Source: Pomacea canaliculata (Eukaryota > Mollusca > Gastropoda > Architaenioglossa > Ampullariidae). From it: DNA of 64,000 bases. Position numbers and translations under genes: made by a program. Under the pieces are notes generated by a model that did no database searches, was not told the origin of the DNA, and saw nothing but the letters and a program-made list of their open reading frames with translations. The stretch lies in assembly GCF_003073045.1 (NCBI RefSeq), contig NC_037595.1:5010227-5074226 (forward strand), read 5' to 3'. Shown piece by piece: positions 10,220 through 22,039 of the stretch (its first letter is position 1; the number at the start of each line of letters is the position of its first letter).

Positions 10220-13200
10220 CTGTGAGTTGAAAAAGACTCAAACCAGTAATTTGAGTGTTTAGAATGGATGAAAATTATACGTAGCAATTAAAGATTACTT
10301 AGTTGCTTTTCTTCTCAGAAAATCCGCGAGATTTACAGTCTCAGTTACTCGCGGCCATGAATAGACAGGTCTAATTAGATCTGATTATCAACTGTACGAA
10401 GGATGGGCACGCGCTCTGGTTAGTGTGAGCAAAATAATACTGAATTCATTAAAAGTATTAAGTGTAAGTTTCGAAAGTGTCCAGGCTGAAGGATTTTTAT
10501 TTTGCTATAAGATCAGCGTTTTTGTGAGGATTCCCTTTTGCTTTATACTGCATTTTAATTGTTGCTATAACTTTGGTAATTATCTGTTTATTCAGGTTTT
10601 AATAGGTTGTAGATCTGCTACGTATATACTCGAAAAATTTGTGTGGTGGTGGTGGGAGTAGAGAGATGGGAGATCAAATCTGTAATAAGTAATACCAATT
10701 CTTTTAGCTTGTGTTACTATTCAGAGGGAGCAGATGCATATACGAGAACAAACCTACCTTTCCTTCGTGTACTTAATCCTAACAGATTTCTTTTCTTTGC
10801 ATGTATATATTTGAAACATAGTTTGTTGTTCCTAATTAGTATAATATAAGGCCACAATATATGATAATATTTTGTTTGGGTGCTTGATTTTGTTAGACAT
10901 GGAAAAAAGAAGTAAATATGTTATCATATTTTGTTGTCTTGTGATTCATACATCTAATACTAATAATATTTATACTAGTAAACATGTATAACCCGCCAAT
11001 ACCCTACCACCTCACCTTTCCCGCCCCCTCCAAGGAAAAAGTTCAAGATGATGTTTAGACCTTTTTTTTTAACAGAAAATCGCACCTTGCCGAACTTTTT
11101 TTTATGCATATATATATCTCTCTCTGGATATGTTTATTTGCTTACATTCTCTCTCTGTGTGTGTGTGTGTGTGTGTGTGTGAAAGTTTATAATACAGTAG
11201 TTTTTATTGACATTTACACAAATCTAATACTCAAAATAAATATAATATCAACATACACTCACACCCACACAAAGGCAGAGGTCCTGGGACTTCTCATCGC
11301 TATAACGATTCATCTACAGCAGACCAAAGCTCTATACAACAATATTCTTCAAAGACTTAATCTGGTCAGATCGACCAGACACTGCAGCCCTTACCATCAA
11401 CACCAAAACATATCGTACTCACAGGAAAAGGAGAAATGAAGCGAGATAAACACCAGGTTGGGGCGGTGGGTTTCAAAGCAGTGGCAAGAAAAGTCAGACG
11501 ACTGTTTTCTTCATCTTCCCTTCTCCCGTGCAGTGCTTTGATTGGCAGAGGTATATATATATTTGTTGATAGCCGCTTTACCAGGATGTGAAACGGGACG
11601 TGAACCAGGAAGTTGAGATTTCTAAGTAGCAGCAGGATCGGCTGTGGACTGCATTCTTACATATTGTAATCGGTTTTGCCCCTTTCTAATGGACTGCTAA
11701 TACTATAGTCACTTGATCCATGACTGACATAACTGAATTCTAGCAGTAAATCTACGCATGCTTTCAGACAATTGTTTTCTAGAAGTATCCTCCAAAAACA
11801 AACTGAGTATTTAACAATGAAATAAGATTCCTATCGAGAATGTGCACACCACTTAAGAACGTGCCTTTGATGTCGCGGCAAGCACTTGATCGCCTTAGGA
11901 TTAACGACAGGGCTTGAAAGCAATATATTTATATAGCGGTTGTGTGTAATCTTTGTAAGCTGAATTATCGGAGATAAGTTATCTCCCCTAATTCGACCCA
12001 TAATAAAGGGAATAAAGTAACTAAGTAAAAAGAAGAAAAAAAAAGATAAACCCTGGCATTCAGGACGGTGTCTATGTATGTTTGCTGTTAAAGTTTACCT
12101 GTATGTCACACTACGAAAAATTCGATAAACCTTGGCATACAGAAAGTTTGTAGAAATAAAATATGGCGCCTCAGTCAGTCAGATAGCTGGATACTAAATT
12201 AGTAACCCTCACACTGCGACGACATCCTTCTCTCTGGCTAGAGAAAGAACACAGATGAGTGAAAACTCAACTCAGAGAAAAAGACGTCTACAACAGAAGA
12301 GGCAAAACATCAGAAGAACTTAAAATATAAAAGTGTGAGCGGCATTCTTCAAAATTTAGAACCCTCCAGGGCCCCTCACACTTCTATATTTTAAGTTTTA
12401 TATATTATCTTAAAGAAAATCCTCAGACCTAAAGAAAACAATTATTTTACCCTTTTTAATAAAAATAAAAGTGTGCTTTTTTAAACTTACTTTTTTTTTT
12501 TTTGTTAATCTCAGCTTGCTATTTCGCTTGCCTTTTTCTTTAAAAGAAAGCGATGTGGTCAAAATTCATCTATCCCTGAACAGCTGGTTGTAATGCAGTT
12601 CATGGATATTCTCTGAATTCACATGCACACATATCCAAAGAATAGAAAAGATGTCACCTCCACGGTAGGGAGATCGCACTCTCGTTTCTCAACAGTGATG
12701 ACTCTTGGGTCAGCAATTTTGAAGCCATCGAAGCTCGCTCATCACAGTTTACTAGGCTTATTCCTAGGCTTAGTTGCTGTACCGTTTAACAATTTATAAA
12801 AGTAATCAAGAAGGGGTCGACGTAAAAGCGATAAAACTCCGAACTGAACAGTGCAAATCCGGGATACATAAAAACACATCGTCCACTTTCCCCACGTCAT
12901 GTCCTCGCATCTTCCGTGTCTCGATGGAAAGTGAAGAGCAGGCCAGTGACGGGTAGTTATACCAGCCTACAACCCCCGTCTGGAATGTAAACAATTCGTA
13001 AAAGGGATGATTAATCCTGTTTTCGCTGTCACTCGTTCTACATTCAACATGTGCGGCTCGGTCTGTTTGCGTCGTGATGATGTATTCCCTCCACTTGAAT
13101 GCCGTCCGTAACACATACATGTATGTCTTTGTCGAGCGACTGTGGGAGTTAAATGAGTAAAGAATCTTCGTAGCAATCTTTTATCTTCATGAAACACAAA

Positions 13201-14255
13201 AAGTGTGGTGCGTTCCACTGGTTGAAACACACTGCGTACAAAGAAGTCACTGGACAGTGACGAGGCTTGAGCCTGCTCTTATTTGTCATAAGCCATTAAG
13301 TGAGAGAACAGTAAATAAAATAAACCATTGTCCCCTCAGCACAGTAGACTTCCGGTTTCTAAATTGAACTGTTATTATTTCAAGAGGATTGTAGTTATTT
13401 TAACGCTATAGTGTGTCTGTACATACAAATGAGATATGACTTTTTACGGCAGACAAATAAAAAATGTGTCCTGAAGATTTTTTTTTAATTGAAACAAAGA
13501 CCACCTACATATTCATTTCCACGTTTATGGTCTCTAAAATTCGAGGGAAGGTACGCGAGAAAAGTTTAATATTTGTAATATTCTCCTCATATACGCAATG
13601 ACATCCCGGCTAAAATAACACGAGGATAACTACAACAGTGATGGAAAACCACTTCAAAGATCAGGAAGTGTGTAAGAGAGGTCTTTCATAGGAATAACTG
13701 TTGCAGACGATTGTAATGTCACCTCACCAGTCAGAATGACAACAGTGATACAAACACTTCACAAGCTAACTCTGCTGCTATCTATGTTCACAATGAGTGC
13801 TACCGCCTGCTGGCGTCTGATCAGATATACCCTTTCATAGCTCGGATTCCATCAAGGATATTTTTATCACTTACCTCATTACCGGACATTTCGCAACGGT
13901 GAACATGTCAACATATATTAATTATAGCTGGAGAGTATGATGAAGACGACAATGAGGATCGCTGAATTACATTTTTTATTATATGTTTTTAAAATAACAG
14001 CTTTACAATCCACTTTGTCCTTCTTCTATCTATTGCTTTAAATTACTTATCGTGCTTGTTCAATATTGTTTATTGTAATTTATTGAGGGCATTCACCGGA
14101 AACCTTAAAAATTCCACAAATGTGATGCAGTGATACATTAGGAGAAAATATACTGCGTGTTTAAGGTTCGTTAAAGAACTCAAACAAGAGAAAAAATATT
14201 TTTAGAACTTTAATAATCCAGGATTTCAAAGAACGCAATGTGAGCAATCTCCTGT
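10220..14255. other. no gene seen; simple repeats and a hairpin
   Basis: AT-rich sequence. It holds a (TG)n microsatellite (about 11156-11182), a long hairpin (separate entry) and a TTTATATAGCG motif near 11929, also seen near 35985, which may mark a dispersed repeat. Open frames at 11104-11439 and 12774-13230 have no protein-like pattern. Confidence 0.4.
12317..12397. repeat. long-armed inverted repeat (MITE-like hairpin)
   Basis: A 23-bp arm at 12317-12339 is matched in reverse complement, with one mismatch, by 12375-12397; the loop is about 35 bp. The size and near-perfect arms fit a small palindromic element or hairpin transcript. No target-site duplication was found. Confidence 0.6.
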
Positions 14256-14260
14256 AGAGT

Positions 14261-14327
14261 CTATCTTAGTGCAGGAGTAGTTTCGTCTTAAGGCAAAGTT
14301 TCAAATATGGCCACCAGACGCTGGAAG
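14261..14327 (-). pseudogene. stray exon 4 of the peptide family
   Basis: On the minus strand an acceptor (CTACAG) is followed by SFQRLVAIFETLP and a stop, then sequence resembling the DETTP tail of gene B. It closely resembles exon 4 of gene B (FQHLVAMFDPLP) and lies about 0.9 kb beyond the proximal exon 4 of gene A. It is either a relic of a lost copy or a distal alternative last exon for gene A, giving a shorter C-terminus. Confidence 0.6.
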
Positions 14328-14429
14328 CTGTAGAAGGCAAAGTTTGTTCCGAAATAGAAAAAAGGCAATGCTTAAATGTGCCTTTTGTTTATATGCATAG
14401 CCTCCACTTTTGCCCCTCATCTTCTTTTT

Positions 14430-14720
14430 TGGAGAACATTGAGCGAGAAACCCTTCATAGACCACACCTTCCTCTCCACTGGTAGAAGACCCACAAGCAG
14501 CCTACGCTTTGCAGACTACATTGATTTGGTGACAGGCAGTCACAGAAAATTGCAAGACCTTAGAAACCGACTGTCTAATGTATAAATGCATATGAAATGG
14601 ACACAATTATTGACAAGAGTAAAGTCATTATTAATACCAATGGCAGCAGCTCACCAGGGGTCTTAAGAGATCAGACAGTCACTGCCAGCAAAGCACGGTA
14701 CGGGGACTTAACAAGCTTTT
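14430..14720 (+). mobile_element. LINE reverse-transcriptase fragment
   Basis: The frame reads RRPTSSLRFADYIDLVTGS, then HRKLQDLRNRL and, after a frame change, a KSKVIINTNG-like segment. This is the palm region around the catalytic FADD box of a non-LTR retrotransposon, here FADY, so the copy is inactive. Both ends are lost. Confidence 0.6.
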
Positions 14721-15168
14721 TGCTTCTGGAAACTAGTTAGCAGGGTTCGGAGGAAGCCACTTACGATCTGCAGAACGCTTTGCTTTTTGTGCGAAATAAA
14801 TCCATACTTTATATTCCTGAAAAGAATAGCTGACTTACTAACAGTGAGAGACGGACAGAGAGAAAAATAGATGGATGGAGCTTTATTTTATGTGAGGAGG
14901 TCATCTAATAATATTCACCACGTTTTTACATTTCTTTTAAAATTCGTTTCTTGTCTTTCTATATTTTTAGCTGTGAAAGTTTTAATGAGAAGATTATTTA
15001 AATAGGTACCCGAATTCCTTTAATAAATTTTAAAATAAGTAAAATTAAAAACAACAAGCAGTCATGACTCACTAGAGCTTTCATCCAGTAGGTGTTTGAA
15101 GACTTAGAGTAAAGCAATAACTTTAATAAATCATCATCGAAAATGCAAGAAAATCAAGTGCAGACAAT

Positions 15169-17053
15169 TTACTGAGAAGCAGGTGTGGTGTCGGGAGGCA
15201 GGATATCAAACATTTCAACCAAGGACTGGAAGCTGCACGTGACACACAAAGTTACAAGATGTAACCATGGTGACTGGCATGATAGTAGGGTCTGACAAAG
15301 TAAAAGAGTTTGGGTTGTATGTCTTAATGTGTACAACATTTTGTAACAAACCAACCACTTGAAAGTTGATACTTCGTCGTTACAAGTTATCAAACGTCAT
15401 TGGCATAATTTTGCAATTATAAAATCTTTTAGCTTATAATTAAAACCATTTCTTGCACCAGGGATAAAGATTACGATAACGTTCAGCGACTCATTGACAT
15501 TAATACGTACATTTTCCTAAGACTTATCATTAAAACCCCCGGTTAGCTAATTTGGAGGTTTAGAAGAGCCATCAATTTGAAACAAGGACTCCCAAAAGCG
15601 TAACTGCGGTTCTGAAAACTCTTGGCATTTGATAAACAGAAAATGTTAGCATGGAAAAAAGTTCCCAAAAAGCATGGTAGACAGTTCCAAAAAATTAGAA
15701 AAACCTGGTTTAAAAAAACCAACCTAATATTTTAAAATTGTAATTCAAATAGATGTTAATAACTTTTTTTTTATTTAAGTATTGTTACCATCGTTAGTGT
15801 CTTAAGTCATGCACCAATCAATTCTGTGATACTTTGATCATATCTGTAATATCTCGAACCTTTGTTTGACAATAACATTGCCATTAACTTTATTCGCTTA
15901 CCCCTTAAGTGGTGTGGAGAATACAAAAGAGCAGTAGTCCCACACAATTTCATTATTATAGAAATTCCGTTTTTGTTCAAAAATTAACACGACAGTATTG
16001 CACAACAGCAAACCATCGCAATGATAGTAATGATAAGTATGCAACGTCTTCCAATCTTCAAAAATAAGAGGATCACCTCCATTTTTGCTTATCCTTTTTC
16101 TCTGTGTATCTTTCAGATTTCTCTCTACTTTTTTTTCAAACGACTGGGACAGGTTATGAGAATTCTAGAGATTTTTTGAACATGCTGACTGATATACCAA
16201 AATGGAGTATAACAGAAAGTGTAGAAACAGCTTACTTTTGCACGTGCATATCAGTAGAGACATGCATGCACAAATCAACACACGCCTAACTTTACTGAGA
16301 GCAGAAAATATGTTTTAGTAAACTTGTTTCCAGACTGCGAAAATCTTACTTACGATCTGCACACCAGGGGGCAGCCCTGGTGCAGGAGGCTTGTCTCTCC
16401 AGCAATGACGCCATGGCATACAGCTTCGCAAGCTTGCTCTGTGGGCTCAGCGCCCAGCTGATGTGCCAACTTTCCAACTATAGCCTTCAGCTGATCAAGG
16501 TCGAAGAGACCTGAAAACACAGACAATTCATATACAGAGATTATAAGACATTGACAAAAACTAAAAGAAAAGATGGAAGAAAAGAGCGATAGCTTGCACC
16601 GGTGTCGATGTCATTCAAGAACTGCTGGATCTTCCGGCAAACTAAGGCCCAGTGCGCATTCACTTTAGCTGCACGCTTGCAGTCAGTGAAATTATTATTT
16701 CAAACTTTTTCAGAAGACGGTTGTGCGTTTAGACCATGGCTACCTCTTTTTCCGTTTGATTTCGCCCCCAGTCATTTTTCATTACTTTGTTAACGATATG
16801 GTATCAAGTTACGGCACTGTGTGCACTATACCATACACATACGACTACAGAAAGCAAAGCATTAATGCAGCGTAACATAATACAATATAAATGTATGCGT
16901 TATAGCAACATCAAAAACTATACAATATATACACACGGCAGTTAAAAGTACCATGTATGTATATATACCTAAAAGCGAGTCCACAAAAAAGCGTTTTTCA
17001 GGGGCCGCGAGGGCCAGAGGCAGAAGAAGCAGAAGGACGACGGCAAACTTCAT
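15169..17053 (-). CDS. gene A: four-Cys secreted hairpin-like peptide
   Basis: Coding exons on the minus strand are 17053-16969, 16510-16354 and 15232-15169, joined in phases 1 and 2, giving about 101 residues. A non-coding first exon (17866 to about 17890) lies upstream. Signal peptide MKFAVVLLLLLPLALA, propeptide APEKR with dibasic KR, mature peptide of about 80 residues starting FFVDSLL. The core has CEAVC and CPLVC (C-x3-C-x14-C-x3-C). Unlike C, D and H-K it lacks the first cysteine (IVGK where others have VCG), and exon 4 (SFQSLVEMFDILP, tail TTPASQ) has no cysteine. An in-frame ATG six codons upstream would add MHIIIV; MKF aligns with the paralogues. Family and function not recognised; secretion and processing are inferred from the signal peptide and KR. 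Confidence 0.8.
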
Positions 17054-17865
17054 GACGATGATGATGTGCAAGCAGACGGCGATCTGTAAACGACAGACGA
17101 CGATGTCGGTATCAGATTAAAAAAAAATCAAACACATCCAAAAACCAATGTCCACGGCACTTTAAAACCTTTCAGTACATCATCACAGTGATAAAGCTTT
17201 ACAGTAGCGCTTGAATATAATATCGGTGTCAAACAGTCAAATAATCTTAAAATTTCCTTTAAAAACAAATCGTCGCAATGTCAGATCTCTACATATAGCA
17301 CAATCAGATTTTTAACCTAGTTGAGCAAGGTTTTATATATATATAACTACAAAGCTTGGTCAAATAATTGTCCATATTTTTTCTAGACGACAATACTAAA
17401 AGGATCTCTGGAGCCCATTCATTTATACCCAGCAACAGTTAACATTAACCAAGAAGGCAATGAATAGTTTTGTGTAAGATAACTATTATTTACAATTGCA
17501 AATTATGATTTTCAAATTATGATTGTTTTTTGTGGTTTTGACACAATATAAAATTTAAAAAACTTTTTCTTAAACGATTCTAATGAATGATTTTTAAGTA
17601 TTCGATTTTTTTTGAAAAATATATTTATTTATTTAATTTGTTCACAACGATACGTTTCTTATGGTCCATGTAAGAATATATCTAAGAGGAAAAACAAAGA
17701 ATTCTGTGGTAGAGGTTTGACTGCTTTAAAACGCCATCATTAATCACAGTCAAATCTGAAACCTCAAGTTCGAGCTTTAAGATTCCTCTTAAACAGGCTC
17801 GTAAATGATACAAAAAGAAAGAGAAAATGTAAGAAGACACAGACAGGTCAAACAACACCGTTTAC

Positions 17866-17920
17866 CTGTACTCCTCTACGGACTCGTCTGAGAGGAAACA
17901 ATCTTGCGTAATATTTATAG
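17866..17920 (-). promoter_or_regulatory. gene A core promoter and non-coding exon 1
   Basis: On the minus strand a TATA box GCTATAAATA (17912-17920) sits about 30 bp upstream of a short leader that ends at a donor (TACAG then GTAAAC; exon end 17866). TTATCAG just before the TATA box is shared with gene B. Confidence 0.65.
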
Positions 17921-18235
17921 CCTGATAACTAGCAGATAAAAAATCTTTTTTTAGAGGAGACACTGTGCTTAAAACTCTGATCTCCTATCTAACTGATAGG
18001 AAGTTCTGCGGTTACACCAGCTGGTCACGACTGTAAGTTTGATTTTTGTTTGGTCACGACATACCCACATGTCCATTATAAATAACTTCTTGCTGTTCCA
18101 TTTTTCTCTTTCGCGACAGCAAAATACTTAAGTATGTTTTAAGAAAAAAAGCAGAGTGCATGGAAAGATGAATCAGAAAACAATAAGTAACATAGAATTC
18201 AATGCTAGGCTATGTACGCGAAAAAAGTAATTGGT

Positions 18236-18480
18236 CTTTGACTGTCCACGGGAAGTGAAACAAGGATGTGTTTGTCCTCTTCTGTTCCCATTTTTTTAAT
18301 TAATGAGCTATTGATTGAAGCGTACTTAGATATACACACAATAGTCAAAAGGTTGTAAATGCAATAGAAATTTTCTTGCTACTTTTTTGCAAACGACATA
18401 GTGCTGTTCTCCAAAAGTCTTCGCAATGACATGCCTCCTCAATGTCCCCCAACATATTTAGAACAAGATGATCTATGTCC
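18236..18480 (+). mobile_element. LINE reverse-transcriptase relic
   Basis: Fragments VKQGCVCPLLFPFF and FANDIVLFS match the conserved VKQGC.LSPLLF and FADDIVLFS blocks of non-LTR reverse transcriptases, in order and about 110 nt apart, with internal stops and loss of the catalytic Asp pair. Heavily decayed. Confidence 0.55.
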
Positions 18481-18784
18481 AGACGAGTAGTTTTCCCTTA
18501 CATATAAAAATAGGTATGAAACGCTTAATTAAACAATGGCGGAGAAGGCGAGAAGATTAATATGGCGCTTAAGAAATGAAGCGACGAGAAGAACCAGGAC
18601 AAGGTCGACAAGATCACGAAGATCGAAGAATGTAAAAGTAAGATGAAAAATATGACAAGGATTATAAAGATGATAACGATGACAAAGACATTAAGGTGAT
18701 AAAGATGATAAAGATGTCAAAAGCCTGTGGAGAAAAGAAAATCATTATTGGCTACTGTGTCCACTAACAGTACCACCCTTACAG

Positions 18785-19050
18785 TCCACCCCTAGCTTGC
18801 GTGGTCACTCCTGGCTGCTGTGTAAACACGACACCTTGCCCAGACGGTCTCTCACCGCCTTCACAACCACCCGCTTCTCTCAGCGTCTTAGGAAGATGCC
18901 CCTAGGGACGCTACGCTCTGGGGGTCGCTACATTGTCTCCCAGGGGCTGGAGCCAATGGCCAGCACCCACAACACCCACGTGACGCTACAGCGCGGGAAG
19001 GCTTTTGGCGTCAAAACTGTGGACAGGGTTGGAAGGGGCGATGAACAGTG
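18785..19050. other. GC-rich coding-like relic
   Basis: An isolated GC-rich island. The minus strand reads protein-like segments (RPPERSVPRGIFLRR and EKRVVVKAVRDRLGKVSC) broken by stops; a plus-strand frame runs 18797-19051. Probably a decayed mobile element or gene fragment. I do not recognise it. Confidence 0.3.
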
Positions 19051-19877
19051 AACCCCCATTGCTACAACATACATCAGACTCAGCATCAAGCAGACGTAAC
19101 ATGAGCATGACGTCAGGCGTTGCTACAGTCAGCGAAAAAACGCATCGACCTTTCCCCTGCAAACCGGATAAAAATAGCCTGGAATATGACGTCAACCGTC
19201 GTCTGCTGTAAGTCTTTCTATTACCGGAGAATATTAGTGTCAGTGTCTCTTTCATGCAACTATCTTTCTCTCTCTCCCTCTCTGTTTTTCTGTCAAAGTC
19301 ATTAAAATATAAAGAGGTTGCTTTTAAAGGTGCAAGCTCAATAATACCTATGTGTTTTTGGTTGGCATGTGTGTGTGGTTACTTTTATTTCTGCATTCCT
19401 CTGGATGTTTGGTTTCGCATTTGTCACAACTAGTTATAAAGCTTTACAGGGCTTTTATTTCTACTTCATGTCACATTCCGATGCTGTAAATTTGCCTTGA
19501 CAAACTACAGATTTTATTGTTGTTACAGGTCTTTCTAAAGTAGTCCAGTCGACAAGTGGTGTAAATCTGTTCCACTGTATTGCCAAGTGCAAAGGCGTAG
19601 AGAGAAGAAAGTTTAATTCTCCCTGTGTGTGTGTGTGAAGGTCGTGGTTCAGAATCTGTTCAGTTAGATCGTCTGTAATCTATATCAGCACACAGTTCAA
19701 ACATATATATAATATTACTATATCTCTAATATTAATTTTCGCACATTTGACATATGATTCACTTGCACACTTGCACACTGTATGAAAGTGTAATGCAGGT
19801 TGTAGTTAGAAAACACGAAAAAAAAAGTTGCAGTGACTTTAATAATGCAAGATTTTAAACGAAACTTCGTGAACCAT

Positions 19878-20030
19878 TTACTGGGGAGCCTCCGTTGGTG
19901 GAGGGGTAGTTTCGTCTTGAGGCAGAGGGTCAAACATGGCCACCAGATGCTGGAAGCTGTGGGACATGAAGTTCGAGTTTGTTACGAAGGATAAGATAAG
20001 TAAATTTGCAAATACGCACAAGATTAAATG

Positions 20031-20072
<42 letters not shown>

Positions 20073-20930
20073 TGTGTGTGATTTTCGTAGGTGCGTGCGT
20101 GCATGCCTGCGTGAACGAAAGAAAGCTGATGGAAGGACTTCTGGATCAGTAGGTAAACAAAAAGCACAAGCTATGGGTCGTTAAAACGGATACTCACCAC
20201 CAGGGCTAAATTACTTTATCTAATAACATGAGCAACTTTTTCAGCAGCAACAGCAACACAAAACAACCTGTGATGCTCTTGCTATAGAGAGACAACTTAT
20301 TTGCAAGAGGCTTTTTTCACTGAAAGATTTTCATGAAATCCCGAGAAAAAGTAGTTAGGGTTAGTTAGGTAGTTAGGTTATGCAAAGGGGAACTACTCTC
20401 CCCCAAGAGGAATACTTACGATCTGCACACAAGGGGACAGGCCTCGTGCAGCAGCCCAGTCTCACCCATCAGGATACCATGGCATGCAGCTTCGCAAGTC
20501 TGCTCGGTGGGTTCATCACCAAGCTGGTGGGCCAGCTGTCCAACCAGGTTTTGATCTGTGTTAGGTCGAGCAGATCTGTAGGATGCAAGGAAATGCTTTC
20601 TTCAGACGGCTTCATCAGCTTCAAATACTCTATAAACTTCTGAACATATTTGCCTCAACCTAACGACAAAATGTCTCAACTGAGCTTTGTATGGCTGCAC
20701 TAAAATGCAAGTATTGCATGATCCCATTCTTAATTATTTTGGATTTTTTTTGTTGTTTGCTTGTTTTAACATCTTACACAGCCGTGCGACATGATGGTTG
20801 CTATAGTCAGGTCCATGCATTTTTAAATATGACATGTTGTGTGGCTAATGTACTTACCGTTAATGAAAAACCGTTTATCTTGGACGGCGAAAGCCAGGGG
20901 CAGAAGAACAAGAATCACGGCAAACTTCAT
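19878..20930 (-). pseudogene. gene B: four-Cys paralogue of gene A, frame interrupted
   Basis: Exons 20930-20858, 20575-20420 and 19956-19878 on the minus strand keep all splice sites and phases of gene A. Signal peptide MKFAVILVLLPLAFA, propeptide VQDKR, mature start FFING. The core has CEAACHGILMGE and CPLVC with the same C-x3-C-x14-C-x3-C spacing; exon 4 is SFQHLVAMFDPLP with a Pro/Thr-rich tail and no cysteine. The reading frame is interrupted about once in the middle exon, so it is a recent pseudogene or contains a sequencing error. Non-coding exon 1 at 21975 to about 22003. Confidence 0.7.
20033..20080. repeat. (CT)n microsatellite
   Basis: A nearly pure CT run followed by a short TG run, just upstream (in minus-strand terms) of exon 4 of gene B, inside its last intron. 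Confidence 0.9.
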
Positions 20931-21974
20931 GGTGATGTTGAGCACTGTGACTTGGACCTAACGTGTTCATAAAACAATGCTTTAGTCTAAGAACATCCTA
21001 TATCAGCATAGTATTATGCATATATCAGCTTTAAAACTCGTCTGAATCAGGGCTCGCAAATTACAGCAACGGTCGCAGTTCTTAAAATGTCATCACAAGA
21101 AACACATTTCTGCAACACCTGAGTCAGAACCTCTGTACACCATCCCTGGGGTTGCTTTCATGTTAGGTCTTAAGCTCAACTTGGACACGAATCTAAAGCT
21201 TTTCGATTTAGCTTCTCTGCTGGCTTGTGTGCATCTGAGGTCATGAAAATGTCTTCAAGTCGTTGGTCTCCACAAGTTGACTATTCACGCTTAGCAAAGT
21301 CGACTTTGTACTTAGGACTCGTATACAAGTCTTCATTTTAGAGCCAGTAAATATCTCAACACAAATGTAACTTCTTCTCAACACTTCAAGATGATTTGTG
21401 AACCATTTGTGCTTGCATGTACTACGATATGAAGGAAGTTATTAAGTACAACGATGTGTAACTGACACAGTAAATACTTATAATTTGTGCATTAAAATTG
21501 CTAGTCAAGGATGACATAAACAGACCTTCTGCTCAATGGCCTGAAATAGTATTTACCTTAGACAACTTTGTTCTGTCTCTGTTGATCTACCAGTATTATC
21601 TGACATGATATTCAGTATCAAATGGGACTAAACAACCTGTCATTGTTATAAACAATTCCACTGAACCACACTTCTAAAATTCCTAAAAAGCATTTTCTTA
21701 AAGTACTGAGACAGATGAAGTCTAAGATGTTGTAATACAACCGTATCTATATTTCTCTAATTTCCATAGATATTAACCTAAGTAAAAAAACTGTTAGGGC
21801 TGGAGTTGTATACATGTACAAATATAAATATCATTTGACTTTATCGTGTAAATCTCATCATGTGAAGGTATATGGTCTAGAATGGAATCGCTTACAACAC
21901 TAGAGAAAAGAAAGAAATGAGTGGCTAGACAAAAGGCCCTGCCTGGCTAAAAAGATCAGTTCAAGCGTTTTTAC

Positions 21975-22036
21975 CTTTATCTCTGAAAGATGGGAACGAG
22001 TGGAGCGAAAACCAAAGCCTACGTATTATTTATAGA
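21975..22036 (-). promoter_or_regulatory. gene B core promoter and non-coding exon 1
   Basis: On the minus strand TCTATAAATA (22027-22036) precedes a leader that ends at a donor (ATAAAG then GTAAAA; exon end 21975). The sequence TTATCAG(G/T)CTATAAATA is shared with gene A. Confidence 0.6.
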
Positions 22037-22039
22037 CTG

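Noticed and set aside
11104-11439. ORF of 111 codons with a Cys-Val run
   Set aside because: Produced by a (TG)n microsatellite.
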